Counted from the first letter of the stretch, positions 27,501 through 36,234 are shown. The stretch: 64,000 nucleotides of DNA from an uncultured Prevotellaceae bacterium (GCA_900316285.1 ONCG01000011.1:1-64000); one strand, 5' to 3'. Program-made: numbers and translations. Notes: generated by a model not told the origin, from the letters alone.

Positions 27501-28573
27501 GGCGTTACGAAGCCATCGCCCTCCGTGGCGAACCGCTGCCGAGGACTTTCCATCATCTGTGCGCAGAGCGTTCCCATGGGAAGAGCCGTCCGCTCGGCCT
27601 GCAGCCACTGCGAGTCGTCGAAGCCCACGCGGTTCCAGCCCATCAGCTCGCGTCGGGCATCATATTCCTCGCCGTCGTAGAGGTTGTTGGCACGAATGGG
27701 ACCCTCGGCGGTGACGCGCCACGTCTCATCGGTCTTCCACACCTCGCGTGTGCCGTCGGCATATTCCACCACGACATTCATGCGGCACTTGGGAAATCCG
27801 AAGTGGGTGTTCTTATAGGGTTTGTCCTGACGAATGGCAAAGTAGTAGCCGTTGCCGAGCACCAGTCCGAAGGCATTCCGCTGGGCGAGCAACGACGTAA
27901 CATCGAAGGTGTTGTAGTAGATGGTCTGGCGATAGTCGGTGGGGACGGGCATCATGCAAAAAGGTGCCAGCTGCCGCCCGTTCACATAGAACTGATAGAG
28001 GCCGAGGCCGACCACATAGGCCGTGGCACGCACCACGCTACTGCCGTCCTTCAGCGAGAACTCCTTGCGCAGATAGCGGGCAGCCATGCGCGAGTGGTTG
28101 CCCGTTTGCTCGCCATCCATGAAGCGTTCAAGACCTATCCAACGCCCTTGCCAGTCGCTCTCGTTGAGCAGGGCGACACCAAACGTCTGTGGCTCGCTCC
28201 ACGCGCTGCGACCTTTGTTGGTCATCACCTGCAGCTTCCAGCAGACGTGCTGTCCGCTTCTGAGCCTCCTGCCGCCATAGGGCACCCATAGCTGTTGTCG
28301 CGATTTCACGTCGCCGGAGTCCCAGAGGTCGCCTTCGCCACGTGCCAGCAGCTCCTCGGAGGAAGCCACCAGAATGCGATACGACTGCTGAAGGACGCCC
28401 TTTTCGACCGACTGCAGCTGCCACGAGAAGCGTGGCGCGGCGGTGTCGATGCCCTGTGGATTGCAGAGGTTCTCCACCCACAGGTTCAACACTTCAACTC
28501 GCTGCTTGCCAAACGATTTGGCAGTAATGCTCACGGCGACCAGCAACATCGCCCAAAATAACAGTCGGCGCAT
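24545..28573 (-). CDS. GH78 alpha-L-rhamnosidase fused to sialidase-like propeller
   Basis: A 1342-residue exported protein. The signal peptide is followed by the Ig-like and Bac_rhamnosid N-domains (to about 330). The GH78 (alpha/alpha)6 catalytic domain spans about 430-820 (LDCPQRDERMPWLGD acid-residue region, GDWCVPPERLE). A short C-terminal beta domain runs at about 890-950. A BNR_2 sialidase-like six-bladed propeller follows at about 985-1340 (CHASTIVELQNGDLLAAWFAG, KPELF, IQPSILRLADGR). Both catalytic units probably act on rhamnose/uronic-acid-rich glycans. Residues about 826-890 are translated intergenic repeat sequence inserted in frame between the GH78 barrel and its C-terminal domain. 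Confidence 0.88.
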   Translation of the reverse strand: MRRLLFWAMLLVAVSITAKSFGKQRVEVLNLWVENLCNPQGIDTAAPRFSWQLQSVEKGVLQQSYRILVASSEELLARGEGDLWDSGDVKSRQQLWVPYGGRRLRSGQHVCWKLQVMTNKGRSAWSEPQTFGVALLNESDWQGRWIGLERFMDGEQTGNHSRMAARYLRKEFSLKDGSSVVRATAYVVGLGLYQFYVNGRQLAPFCMMPVPTDYRQTIYYNTFDVTSLLAQRNAFGLVLGNGYYFAIRQDKPYKNTHFGFPKCRMNVVVEYADGTREVWKTDETWRVTAEGPIRANNLYDGEEYDARRELMGWNRVGFDDSQWLQAERTALPMGTLCAQMMESPRQRFATEGDGFVTPLPADGHSNGSLRFDMGENMTGFLAFRPAGEKGDTIRLRYAERLNADGSLYTENLRSARCEDVYVCRGDEQDWWQPAFVYHGFRYVEVVGVRNRQKWQFRKVYVDNMQPDYRFVTSDSTLNRIVRNAANGIRCNYQGMPLDCPQRDERMPWLGDRTMGSLGESYLFPNERLYAKWMRDICEAQRADGCLPDVAPLFWNYFSDNVTWPAALPFTCDMLWRQYGNAKPFADSYPHIKKWIRHLVEAYGDADGIITKDTYGDWCVPPERLELIHSEDPARKTDGALLSTAYVIRVLHLLRDFASAQGLAAEADEFQQQAQAMAAAFNKRFLTREGAEGQGAFYGNNTATANLLPLAFGLVPDDCRAGVVGNLVKNIVEKNQCHVSCGVIGISWLLRVLSDNGRADVAWRLATTKTYPSWGYMAEHGATTIWELWNGDTANPAMNSGNHVMLLGDLLTWCYQYLAGVKPKRPTPQPLPVSEGSGMPLQAANSQAERVSTPLPSRATGVFRAATNVAAAPPRGANSSFATEGGQGGGSFSLAPDFSIPDCFSVDARYESPYGPVVSQWQKDGSGHVSWQVAIPANTTATLRLADGKEQHIGSGTYVFESSLPAITTPEGITAKKEFIDPQPAEPSCHASTIVELQNGDLLAAWFAGKYEGHPDVKIWTSRRPKGSQEWTKPVIAATGTFEVEPGKLITDNEQARIAGLDSTDHGRKACYNPVLCQMPDGEVLLFYKIGRFVQDWTGWLVRSSDNGQTWSQHEPLPKGFLGPVKNKPELFSASHLLCPSSTEKGGWKIHFERYDLIDGKHFPTQEALAAHASMIGPIEAEQAEKTYEQGKLSPVGCIQPSILRLADGRLKVLCRSQHGRLATSESSDGGQTWSKVTLTDLPNNNSGTDAVTVSLPGKKGRVAHLLVYNPTATPLGEHRAPRTPLCVAISDDGEHWRHLLTLEDGPISEYSYPAIIQGRDGTVHLIYTWRRERICHAEFQLP
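25910..26097 (-). repeat. Intergenic-type repeat inserted in the GH78 gene
   Basis: On the coding strand it contains GCGACTGGGGTCTTCAGAGC, then TGTGGCTGCGGCCCCAC, AAGGGGAGCGAAT and ATTCGCGACGGA. All of these recur in the same order and spacing in the non-coding copy at 31,105-31,225. The insertion is in frame and has no stop. Confidence 0.9.
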
Positions 28574-28624
28574 AGGCTTCTCTTCCTTTCTCTTAGGTAA
28601 TCATATACTTTTCTGACCCTCACA

Positions 28625-28699
28625 TGTAGGGACGCGGCGTGCCGCGTAACTGGATTTAGCCTTTCCCTCTCCAATAACGCGGCACGCCGCGTCCCTACA
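28625..28699. repeat. Palindromic 75-bp element, copy 2
   Basis: The 23-bp arms 28,625-28,647 and 28,677-28,699 are perfect inverted repeats identical to those of the copies at 4343 and 30,839. The 29-bp loop differs. Confidence 0.9.
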
Positions 28700-28755
28700 T
28701 TGTTTTGGGGGAGCCAAATTCTATATATTTTCCAATTATGATCCCCCCTCGTGTC

Positions 28756-29526
28756 TTATTTTTTGAAAATGGCCCGGAAGACGAATGTGAAATGCATCCA
28801 CAGCGTCACGGGCAGGCCATAGTGGTGGCGCATCACCTGGAAACGCTCCACGAGCGAACGGCGGTGGTTCTTCGTGGTGAGCCCGCCTTCTAGGTAGTTC
28901 ACGACAACCATGCCAACATACTTGATGCTCTCGCCGGCATCCTTCATCACACGGATGCACCAGTCTACGTCGGCACTATAGCGATAGCTGAGGTCGTAGA
29001 GGTTGCGCTTGGCCAAGTCGGCACGGGCATAGAAGGCCTGATGGCAGACCAACATGCCATGTCGGAACGACCGCCACGACAGTCCCTCGCGAGGGGGCTG
29101 CAGACGGCGATGGCGCAGGAATCGTCCTGACTTGTCGACGATGTCGGTGTCGCCATAGAGCACACCGGGCAAGGCTTCGCCGTCGCCCACCGAACCGGCA
29201 ATGAGTTCCAGCGTGTCGGGCGAGGGAAACACGTCGCCAGCATTCAGAAACACGATGTAGTCGCCCTTAGCCATGCCGATGCCTTTGTTCATGGCATCAT
29301 AGAGGCCGCTATCGGGCTCCGAGACGATGACCAACTCATGATCTGTCTCTTCCTCCTCCGACTCTTTCTCGTAGGCACGCACAAGCTGCATCGTGGCATC
29401 GCGCGATGCTCCATCGATGACCAGATGTTCCACATGGTGATAGGTCTGCGACAACACGCTATCGAGTGTGCGCCCTACCACCGTTGCAGCATTATACGTG
29501 CAAGTGATGATGGTAAACCGTATCAT
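28756..29526 (-). CDS. Glycosyltransferase family 2
   Basis: A 256-residue GT-A fold enzyme. The nucleotide-sugar site begins with FTIITCTYNAATVVGRTL. SEPDSGLYDAMNKGI and the metal-binding region NAGDVF follow. It resembles the colanic-acid/exopolysaccharide GT2 group. Its start codon overlaps the stop of the upstream GT4 gene by 4 bp, so the two are cotranscribed and probably add sugars to the same surface polysaccharide or O-antigen. Confidence 0.92.
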   Translation of the reverse strand: MIRFTIITCTYNAATVVGRTLDSVLSQTYHHVEHLVIDGASRDATMQLVRAYEKESEEEETDHELVIVSEPDSGLYDAMNKGIGMAKGDYIVFLNAGDVFPSPDTLELIAGSVGDGEALPGVLYGDTDIVDKSGRFLRHRRLQPPREGLSWRSFRHGMLVCHQAFYARADLAKRNLYDLSYRYSADVDWCIRVMKDAGESIKYVGMVVVNYLEGGLTTKNHRRSLVERFQVMRHHYGLPVTLWMHFTFVFRAIFKK

Positions 29527-30797
29527 AATTTAAATTGCTTCGAGGCCATCGCCTCATAATAGACTTCCGTGTAACGCAATGCCACGCTCTGTTGCGAATA
29601 GTTGGTCAGCACCTTACGTACTGCCTGCCGCGAGAGCGCATCGTGGTCGGCTTCGTCGAGCACCCAGCGGATGCCGGCAGCGAGGTCGTCGGCATCGCGG
29701 TATTTCGCCACATAGCCATTCTGCCGGTGGTCTATCTCCTCGGGAATGCCACCCACGTTGAAGCCGATGCTCGGCACGCCACACGCCATCGCCTCCATGA
29801 TGGTATTCGGCAGGTTCTCCGAAAGCGACGGCAGTACAAACACATCGGAGGCATTGTAGGCTTCAACGATTTGGCGCTCGTCAGACACATAGCCCAGCGC
29901 ATAGACGGGCCACGGCAGCTGTTCTTCCAAGTCCTCGGCATGGCCGCCTAGCACAACGAGGCTTGTGTCGTGGGCCATGTCGGGATATTGGGCATGGAGT
30001 TTCTGACATGCCTCAATGAGATACGACATGCCTTTGTTTTCGTTGTCCACCCGCTGCGAGACGAACAGCAGCAGACGACCCTCGGCAGGCAGGCCGAGAC
30101 GCTGACGGGCCTCGCCCTTGTCCTTCTTGCAGAACACACGGGTGTCGAGGGTGTTGGGGATGTGGGTAATGCTCTGTCCCTTCAAGAGTGCACTCTGCTT
30201 CGCCTCGCCAGCCAGCCACTTGCTGCATGCCACAAACCACACGTGGCGCCCTTTCAGCATGGCTTTCTTGCGCTGCCACACACGCGCAGAGAGGTCGTTG
30301 TCGGAGCCATGACCGGGCAGGTATTTGCAACGGCGGCACTGTGTCTTGTAGCTCTGGCAACCCAGCGAAACATGGCAGATGGAGCTGGCGGGCCATAGGT
30401 CGTGCATCGTCCACACCACTGGCTTGCCGGAGTCGAGAATCTTGCGGATGTTGCCCAGCGAGAGCATGCCTTGGTTCACCCAGTGCAGGTGGATGATATC
30501 GGCTTCCTTGAACTCCGGCAGACGGGTGATATCGGTGCCGATGTTGGCAATGTCAATCTGGAAGAGGTTCTTCCGCAGGAAGTGCAGGCGCCAGAACACT
30601 GTCCAGCGCTCCCAGAGGAAGTTCCATTGCTTCCGCAACGACTGCGGCAGTCCTACCACTGTGATGTCATCGCTCTGCTTGTCGCGCACCAGCATCTTTG
30701 CCTTCTCGCCGTTGTTGTTCAGCGCGTCCTTCAACCGGTTGGCAGCCAGTGCCGCCCCTCCCGTCATCTCACTCGTATTGACAATCAGTATCCGCAT
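29523..30797 (-). CDS. Glycosyltransferase family 4
   Basis: A 424-residue GT-B enzyme. The N-terminal GT4 acceptor domain starts MRILIVNTSEMTGGAALAANRL. A cysteine cluster (CHVSLGCQSYKTQCRRCKYLPG) near residues 145-170 is seen in a subset of bacterial GT4s. The donor-binding C-domain carries LPSLSENLPNTIMEAMACGVPSIGF with the EX7E glutamates. It is the first gene of the two-gene unit with the GT2. Confidence 0.92.
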   Translation of the reverse strand: MRILIVNTSEMTGGAALAANRLKDALNNNGEKAKMLVRDKQSDDITVVGLPQSLRKQWNFLWERWTVFWRLHFLRKNLFQIDIANIGTDITRLPEFKEADIIHLHWVNQGMLSLGNIRKILDSGKPVVWTMHDLWPASSICHVSLGCQSYKTQCRRCKYLPGHGSDNDLSARVWQRKKAMLKGRHVWFVACSKWLAGEAKQSALLKGQSITHIPNTLDTRVFCKKDKGEARQRLGLPAEGRLLLFVSQRVDNENKGMSYLIEACQKLHAQYPDMAHDTSLVVLGGHAEDLEEQLPWPVYALGYVSDERQIVEAYNASDVFVLPSLSENLPNTIMEAMACGVPSIGFNVGGIPEEIDHRQNGYVAKYRDADDLAAGIRWVLDEADHDALSRQAVRKVLTNYSQQSVALRYTEVYYEAMASKQFKL

Positions 30798-30838
30798 GGT
30801 TAAATCTTAGTGATTATATACTTTTCGACCTTCATTGA

Positions 30839-30912
30839 TGTAGGGACGCGGCGTGCCGCGTTGCTGGAGCAAGAATCGCTAATCCCATAACGCGGCACGC
30901 CGCGTCCCTACA
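30839..30912. repeat. Palindromic 74-bp element, copy 3
   Basis: Arms 30,839-30,861 and 30,890-30,912, identical to copies 1 and 2. It lies directly upstream of the GT4 gene. Confidence 0.9.
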
Positions 30913-30941
30913 TTTTCAGGGCCAGGTTCCCCGTTTTTATT

Positions 30942-31043
30942 TTATCGGAAAGAAATTATCATAATTAGAATAATTTTTATCATTAATTTACTTATATTTT
31001 TCTGAACGAAATTATGATAATTATTCTAATTTCTTTCCGATAA
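30942..31043. repeat. TTATCGGAAAGAAATT inverted-repeat element, empty copy 1
   Basis: About 102 bp. The left end is TTATCGGAAAGAAATTATCA and the right end TAATTTCTTTCCGATAA, with an AT-rich interior. The inner blocks of the right arm are in swapped order relative to the left arm. It belongs to the family that encloses the GxxExxY gene at 38,131-38,719. Confidence 0.85.
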
Positions 31044-31104
31044 AAACCCCTTTAACTTTCCATTAGTTGAATTCTTCATTCACTCTTGAGAAATGCCTCA
31101 CTAC

Positions 31105-31225
31105 CCGGCAGGCCCTCCCCTCCTTCGGAGGCGACTGGGGTCTTTAGAGCAGCCACCGATGTGGCTGCGGCCCCACAAAGGGGAGCGAATCCCCATTCGC
31201 GACGGAGGAGCCGGGGGAGGTCCTA
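31105..31225. repeat. Intergenic copy of the repeat found inside the GH78 gene
   Basis: It contains CTCCCCTCCTTCGGAGGCGA, then GCAGCCACCGATGTGGCTGC and GGCCCCACAAAGGGGAGCGAA in small palindromic blocks. It ends at the stop codon of the GH105 gene (31,223). Confidence 0.88.
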
Positions 31226-32341
31226 CTTCTTCACATGCCTGTAGTACTCGCAGGCGGCAAGCAGGAAGGCACCAGTGCCGAAGTTGGTCACCGACTTCTG
31301 GTTGACAACCTGGCCAGGGATGGCCTTCTCGCCAATGGGCTGCACATAGCCAACGGTGCCATCGGGCTGCAGGGCTATCGTGGCCAAATACTGCCATGCC
31401 TTGTCGGCCACGGGCTGATACTTCTTCGCATCGAGGATGCCGTTGTTGATGCCCCACTGCAGACCATAGCAGAACAGTGCCGTGCCTGACGTCTCGCGGC
31501 CGGGTGCCTGCTCGGGGTCGAGCATCGAGCGTGTCCAGTAGCCCTCCTCCTGCTGACAAGCCGCCACGGCTGCTGCCTGCTTCTGATAGTAGGCAACGAG
31601 GGTCTTACGATGCTTGTAGTTCTTCGGCATGTCCTTCAGCACCTTTGCAAACGCCGCCAGCACCCATCCATCGCCGCGAGCCCAGAAGTCTTTCTTGCCG
31701 GCTGCGGTCTTGTGCTTCGGGTAGACGTACTTGCCGTCGCGGAAGTAGAGGCCCGTCTCCTCGTCATACATGATGGAGTTGGCATACTCCCAGTTCTCGT
31801 ACATCTTATCAAGGTACTTCACATCGCCGGTGAGCTTATACAGCTTCGTCATCACAGGCATGACCATATATAACGCATCGGCCCACCACCAATAGTCGTT
31901 GGCCTCGGAGGCGCACTCGAAGTCCATCACCTCCTTGGCGCGTGCCACCTTGTATTCAGCGGGGAAGACGGTGTTCAAGTCCAGATAGGTCTGGAAGCAG
32001 ATCTGCCAGTCGCCAAACAGCACATGCTGCATCGACTCGCCATACTGCTTATACTTCCACTTCGACGAATCGGCCTCGCGAGCACCCTGCCAGAGGTTCT
32101 GGTCGGCCCACTCCTTCGAATACTGATACCATGCCAGATTGCCGAAGGTGAAGAACGCCTCCATGTTTCCCGTGTGATAGACTGCCGGGTCCCAGAACGA
32201 CCGTTCCTGATCGTGCCACATCTGCCAAGTGTTATTCACTTTGTAGACGATGTCGCGCACCTCCTGCGCCGTCCACACCTTCGCCTGCAGCGTCACTGCG
32301 CAGGCCAAACTCATTACCAATATAATCGTCTTTTTCATCAT
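31223..32341 (-). CDS. GH105 unsaturated rhamnogalacturonyl hydrolase
   Basis: A 372-residue exported enzyme (signal peptide MMKKTIILVMSLACAVTLQA) with an (alpha/alpha)6 barrel. Family signatures are GDWQICFQTYLD, NDYWWWADALYMVMPVM with the catalytic-region Asp, and FWARGDGWVLAAFAKVL. GH105 removes the unsaturated galacturonic acid that lyases leave on rhamnogalacturonan fragments. The nearby GH78 and DUF2264 genes support a role in pectin use. Confidence 0.92.
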   Translation of the reverse strand: MMKKTIILVMSLACAVTLQAKVWTAQEVRDIVYKVNNTWQMWHDQERSFWDPAVYHTGNMEAFFTFGNLAWYQYSKEWADQNLWQGAREADSSKWKYKQYGESMQHVLFGDWQICFQTYLDLNTVFPAEYKVARAKEVMDFECASEANDYWWWADALYMVMPVMTKLYKLTGDVKYLDKMYENWEYANSIMYDEETGLYFRDGKYVYPKHKTAAGKKDFWARGDGWVLAAFAKVLKDMPKNYKHRKTLVAYYQKQAAAVAACQQEEGYWTRSMLDPEQAPGRETSGTALFCYGLQWGINNGILDAKKYQPVADKAWQYLATIALQPDGTVGYVQPIGEKAIPGQVVNQKSVTNFGTGAFLLAACEYYRHVKK

Positions 32342-32368
32342 ATTCTTTGTTTTATTATCGGAAAGATA

Positions 32369-32467
32369 TTATCGGAAAGAAATTATCATAATTAGAATAA
32401 TTTTTGTCATAAATAAACATATTTTCTGGACGAAATTATGATAATTATTCTAATTTCTTTCCGATAA
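32369..32467. repeat. TTATCGGAAAGAAATT inverted-repeat element, empty copy 2
   Basis: About 99 bp, with the same ends and the same swapped right arm as the copy at 30,942. An extra partial left end lies at 32,355-32,367. Together the two empty copies bracket the GH105 gene. Confidence 0.85.
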
Positions 32468-32481
32468 AACTCCCTTTGTCT

Positions 32482-33762
32482 TTACCACTTATCCCTCGTC
32501 TGTATATCGTCGCCCCAGCGATGGTCCTTCGGGAAGGGCTTGCCGTTCCACGCCTTCACCTGCGTCCACTCCTCAGCGGGGCAAGTCCAGAAGTCATGGT
32601 CGGCAGGCAGACCTAGCGGCATGAGCGACAGGCTGGTCATATAGAGCGAGCCGTTGTTCGTATACCAGTCGGCCGTCTCGGGCTGCGAACCGCAGAAGCC
32701 AATGGTGAGGTAGCCGCCCTCGTTGTAGTTCTGCTGGTAGTCATACATGCGATGCATCACCTGCGTCAGCGCGGCGCGCACCTGTCCGTTCGAGAGGTCC
32801 TTCGGCAACTTCTGATACCACGCCATCAGGGCCAGCGGCTGCATGGCAGCCATGCGATAAGGCGTGGAGCGACCGATAACGGGGAACGTGCCTTCGGGCG
32901 AGATGAAGCGCTCAAGGATGATGGCAAACTTCTGCGCACGCTTCAACGCACGGTCGTAGTACTTCTGATAGTCGAGTCGCGTGTTTGCCTTCGCATCAAT
33001 CATGTTCTGCAGCGTCTCCAGATACATGGCATGGAACACATACGACGAGTAGTAGTCGAAGGCGAACACGGGGCCGTCGGCATACCAGCCGTCGCCTACA
33101 TACCACTCTTCCACCTTGCGAATGGTAGTCATCACACGATAATCGTCGTACTCCTTCAGTCCTGCAGCCTTTGCGATGAAGCTCTCGATGGTGCTCGAGA
33201 AGAGGAACCAGTTGGTGTAGGGCGGCTCTATCTTGCGCAACATCTTGAACTCCTTGATGTAACGCTCCTTCGTCACCTCGTCGAGCGGCACCCAAAGGGC
33301 GTCGTAGGCACGGATGAACGCCTCAGCGATGTAGGCGGCATCCACGAGGTTTTGTCCGCTCACGCCCCAGCAGAGGTAGTCGGGCGAGGCGGGGTCTACG
33401 GAGTTCTTGAACGATGCCAGTGCCCACTCGCGCAACTGGCGACGCTGCTTGCCCTCGGCGGTGTCGTCGTCGGGCAACGAGAGCCACGGCGCCAGACCAG
33501 CCATCAGCCTACCGAACGTCTCCATGTAGACCACCTTCCGGTTTCGGTTGTCGAACGACGGTGAAAACTCCGTCTGCATGTTCTTCTGCAGTTCGCCTTT
33601 CGCCATGTTCTCCAGAACCGGCTGCGCCATCTTGTAAGCCTGCGAACACCAATACTCGCGATCTGTCATCACCTTCTGCGGCTTCTTCTTCGCTGCCAGC
33701 GCCGTCAGCGGAACCAGCAACAATAGGGCCAGCCACAGGGTTTGAAAAAGGGTTCTTTTCAT
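32482..33762 (-). CDS. DUF2264 domain protein
   Basis: A 426-residue protein when started at the ATG giving MKRTLFQTLWLALLLLVPLTALA, a clear signal peptide. The longer open frame to 34,023 has no such feature and crosses the promoter. DUF2264 proteins have an (alpha/alpha)6-type fold and often accompany rhamnogalacturonan-degrading enzymes, but no reaction is established for this one. The motifs SPDYLCWGVSGQNLVDAAYIAE and DGWYADGPVFAFDYYSSYVFH are strongly family-like. Confidence 0.88.
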   Translation of the reverse strand: MKRTLFQTLWLALLLLVPLTALAAKKKPQKVMTDREYWCSQAYKMAQPVLENMAKGELQKNMQTEFSPSFDNRNRKVVYMETFGRLMAGLAPWLSLPDDDTAEGKQRRQLREWALASFKNSVDPASPDYLCWGVSGQNLVDAAYIAEAFIRAYDALWVPLDEVTKERYIKEFKMLRKIEPPYTNWFLFSSTIESFIAKAAGLKEYDDYRVMTTIRKVEEWYVGDGWYADGPVFAFDYYSSYVFHAMYLETLQNMIDAKANTRLDYQKYYDRALKRAQKFAIILERFISPEGTFPVIGRSTPYRMAAMQPLALMAWYQKLPKDLSNGQVRAALTQVMHRMYDYQQNYNEGGYLTIGFCGSQPETADWYTNNGSLYMTSLSLMPLGLPADHDFWTCPAEEWTQVKAWNGKPFPKDHRWGDDIQTRDKW

Positions 33763-33794
33763 GATTCTCAGCTTTAAAATAATAGATTTCCACG

Positions 33795-33826
33795 CAAAGA
33801 TACAAACATTTTTCCAAACTGACAAG
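33795..33826 (-). promoter_or_regulatory. Putative promoter of DUF2264 gene
   Basis: On the minus strand CTTG (33,823-33,826) and TATCTTTG (33,795-33,802) are 20 bp apart. The gene starts about 33 bp downstream. Confidence 0.55.
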
Positions 33827-33902
33827 AAATGCCAGTGTTTTTCAACGATTACGGGGCACAAAGGGTGAGGCAGTGGAACACACATCGCCACAGAAACACT
33901 TG

Positions 33903-34000
33903 TTGGCATGCCCTCCGAGGAAGACATGCCAACGACAATACTATCACATGACGAGTATGATGTGGGAATTCTGGAGGGAGCATCACTGCTGCCTCCAGAA
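33903..34000. repeat. Two small hairpins in the BlaR-DUF2264 gap
   Basis: GTTGGCATG/CATGCCAAC (33,903-33,911 with 33,926-33,934) and TTCTGGAGG/CCTCCAGAA (33,969-33,977 with 33,992-34,000) are perfect 9-bp stems. No T-run follows on either strand, so terminator function is doubtful. No other feature was seen in 33,827-34,125. Confidence 0.6.
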
Positions 34001-34125
34001 CGACCCGGGTGCAAACTAATCAAAATAATTCAACTAATGAATTACGCTTTCTATTGCCTAACAAATATAATTGTTCTTGATTCTTGTTGATCATTGTTCC
34101 AAACTTATTAGTGATTGGGGGAGGG

Positions 34126-36234
34126 CTAATTAAGTCTGTAGGACACGGGAAGACTATACCTGCAACGAACCGCCTCACCGTTTTGCTTGCCGGGAGTCCA
34201 TTTAGGCATGGCCCTAACTACGCGGATAGCTTCATCACGCAGAGCTTGTACGCCAGCATTGTGATCCTCTGCGTCTTGGCGTTCCTTCTCAGTCTTGTAA
34301 CTTGTAACCTCTATTGGAATGGCTTCACCTATACCAGGCGATGTTGCCAAGACTTCTGGATTTGTTAGGCTGCCATCCTTTTCTACGATGAACCTCACAA
34401 TTACACGACCTTGCACACCATTTTCCGTTGCAATTTTAGGGTATTTGATGTTCCGCGAAATGAATTCCATCAGCTTCACATCGCCTCCGGGAAACTGAGG
34501 CAACTCCTCTACTAAATCAAATATCGGGTCGTCACCTTGTTTCTTGGTTTGCACGACTACGGCTTCATCTGCATCGACGTGGTAGGCTTTCTTGATGTTG
34601 TCGGCTGAACTAATCTCATCAACATAAGTAATGTCTTCCGTGTTTATCTTACCGACCACATCTTCCGAAGTAAGCTCTCCATCAACCACATATACGGTTT
34701 TTCCTTTCGTCTTAACAATCGTAACACCATACCTGCCTTTTTCTCCATAGACTTTCTTTGCTGGGCCAACGTCCATCACCGTTACCGAGGCAATGGCTTC
34801 AGGCTTTATCTGGTTGAACTCCTCGCGTGAGACCTCTTTTCCATCAACGATAAACAAGTTGCCTTTTTTGCTGCCATACACACCATTAAGATGGAGAATA
34901 TGAGCACGGCTGATACTTCCAGCCTCGTTCAACATGGCTTGAGTAATAGCACTTTGTTCCAATCCCGCTGCCTTTTGCTTCTTCGCATAAATAACAAACT
35001 CCGTGTCGCTCATTTTTGAGCTGTATTTCATCGTCTTTGTTGTCATCAGATTGCAGACATACTGGCCAGGGGCGGTCTCTGTGAGATGAATCTCCTTGAG
35101 TGCACCCGCAGGAAGGTCAAGTAAGTTGAGCCGTTCCATGGGTTTTCCATTCACCAACATAGTGGTCTTCGACACCTCGAGTGCAATACTGCGACCTTCA
35201 GGAATTTGTTCTTCCTTTCCATTACGAAAGAACTTAACGCCAGGCTGATGGCGAATTTGGTAACTATCGCCTCTGCCATTGGTTTTCTCATGAAATACAC
35301 GTATAGCAGGGTCGTTGCCTTCGGTGGAGTGATAGTCCACGACCGTTTTGGCAGTCATAGCTAACGAGGTGAGCACGACAGGAACGATATACAAAGCCTT
35401 GAGCCATGCGTAGTTTTTAGTTTTTGGTTTGAACATCATAAAGATTCTTTTTTTCGTTCTGTGGGTGTTGATGCCGTTAACGAGGGCACAGGCCTGAATA
35501 CCGGTCGCTTTCTGCATCAGTAGATGAATGTACTGGCTTTCATTGAAGCCGCGTGAGAGGACGGATGCATCGGCCTCATACTCGTGAAGTGTGCGCAATT
35601 CCTGACGCAAGAACCACACCACGGGATTGAACCATTGCAGAGCCGTGAGCACTTCTACGAACAATATGTCGTAGCTATGACGATGACGCACATGCGCCTC
35701 TTCGTGGGCGAGTACAGATGCCGATTGCGACAGCCATTCGGCACGCGGTAAGACCACCGTATGCATCCAAGAGAATGGAGACACGGGTGCATCAACCACG
35801 CAAACCTTCGTCCCGGAGGACAATACGTGCTGCTCACCATTAGCAATAAGACGATGCAACCTCCAGCAATCACGACCGACGATGAACAGTCGCGTCAAGA
35901 TTCCTGCTGCAAGTAGTACTCCAAGGAGTCGCCACCACTGTTCTTCCCTCATAAAGAAGGTCGTCGTGGGTTCTGGTGTGTCGAACGTCTGGGGAGCCAG
36001 TGCCGTTGGTAACAGGAGTTCTCCACCATCGCCACGAGGAACCAGAGGTGCAGCAACATGAATGGTCACCACACACAGTGGCAGCACGAACGAAAGAGCG
36101 ATGGCCGCCAGCAAAATCACACGATTCAGGGTATGCGTGGTTTCGCGGGCCAGCAGCAGTTGGTAGAACAGATAGAAGACAGCTATCAGGACTGCCACTT
36201 TCAGGTCATAGGTAATCAAGTCTATTATCATCAT
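34126..36234 (-). CDS. M56 (BlaR1-like) metallopeptidase with plug-like and TonB C-terminal domains
   Basis: 702 residues. The N-terminal part has about four membrane helices and a cytoplasmic zinc-protease core with HEEAH near residue 176 and a later glutamate in HEYEAD. Beyond about residue 330 there is no beta-lactam-binding sensor. The segment contains plug-like motifs (LFIVDGKEVSREEF...VYGEKGRYGVTIVKTK, a second VYVVDGELTSEDV). It ends with a TonB-C domain (ELPQFPGGDVKLMEFI, MPKWTPGKQNGEAV). It probably senses an envelope signal and inactivates the neighbouring BlaI-type repressor by proteolysis. It lies 23 bp after that repressor gene. Confidence 0.88.
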   Translation of the reverse strand: MMIIDLITYDLKVAVLIAVFYLFYQLLLARETTHTLNRVILLAAIALSFVLPLCVVTIHVAAPLVPRGDGGELLLPTALAPQTFDTPEPTTTFFMREEQWWRLLGVLLAAGILTRLFIVGRDCWRLHRLIANGEQHVLSSGTKVCVVDAPVSPFSWMHTVVLPRAEWLSQSASVLAHEEAHVRHRHSYDILFVEVLTALQWFNPVVWFLRQELRTLHEYEADASVLSRGFNESQYIHLLMQKATGIQACALVNGINTHRTKKRIFMMFKPKTKNYAWLKALYIVPVVLTSLAMTAKTVVDYHSTEGNDPAIRVFHEKTNGRGDSYQIRHQPGVKFFRNGKEEQIPEGRSIALEVSKTTMLVNGKPMERLNLLDLPAGALKEIHLTETAPGQYVCNLMTTKTMKYSSKMSDTEFVIYAKKQKAAGLEQSAITQAMLNEAGSISRAHILHLNGVYGSKKGNLFIVDGKEVSREEFNQIKPEAIASVTVMDVGPAKKVYGEKGRYGVTIVKTKGKTVYVVDGELTSEDVVGKINTEDITYVDEISSADNIKKAYHVDADEAVVVQTKKQGDDPIFDLVEELPQFPGGDVKLMEFISRNIKYPKIATENGVQGRVIVRFIVEKDGSLTNPEVLATSPGIGEAIPIEVTSYKTEKERQDAEDHNAGVQALRDEAIRVVRAMPKWTPGKQNGEAVRCRYSLPVSYRLN

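Noticed and set aside
26036..28291. 751-codon open frame on the plus strand
   Set aside because: It is antisense to the GH78 gene, has no domain-like motifs, and arises from GC-rich third positions.
33763..34023. N-terminal extension of the DUF2264 protein
   Set aside because: A clear signal peptide begins at 33,762 and a promoter match lies within the proposed extension.
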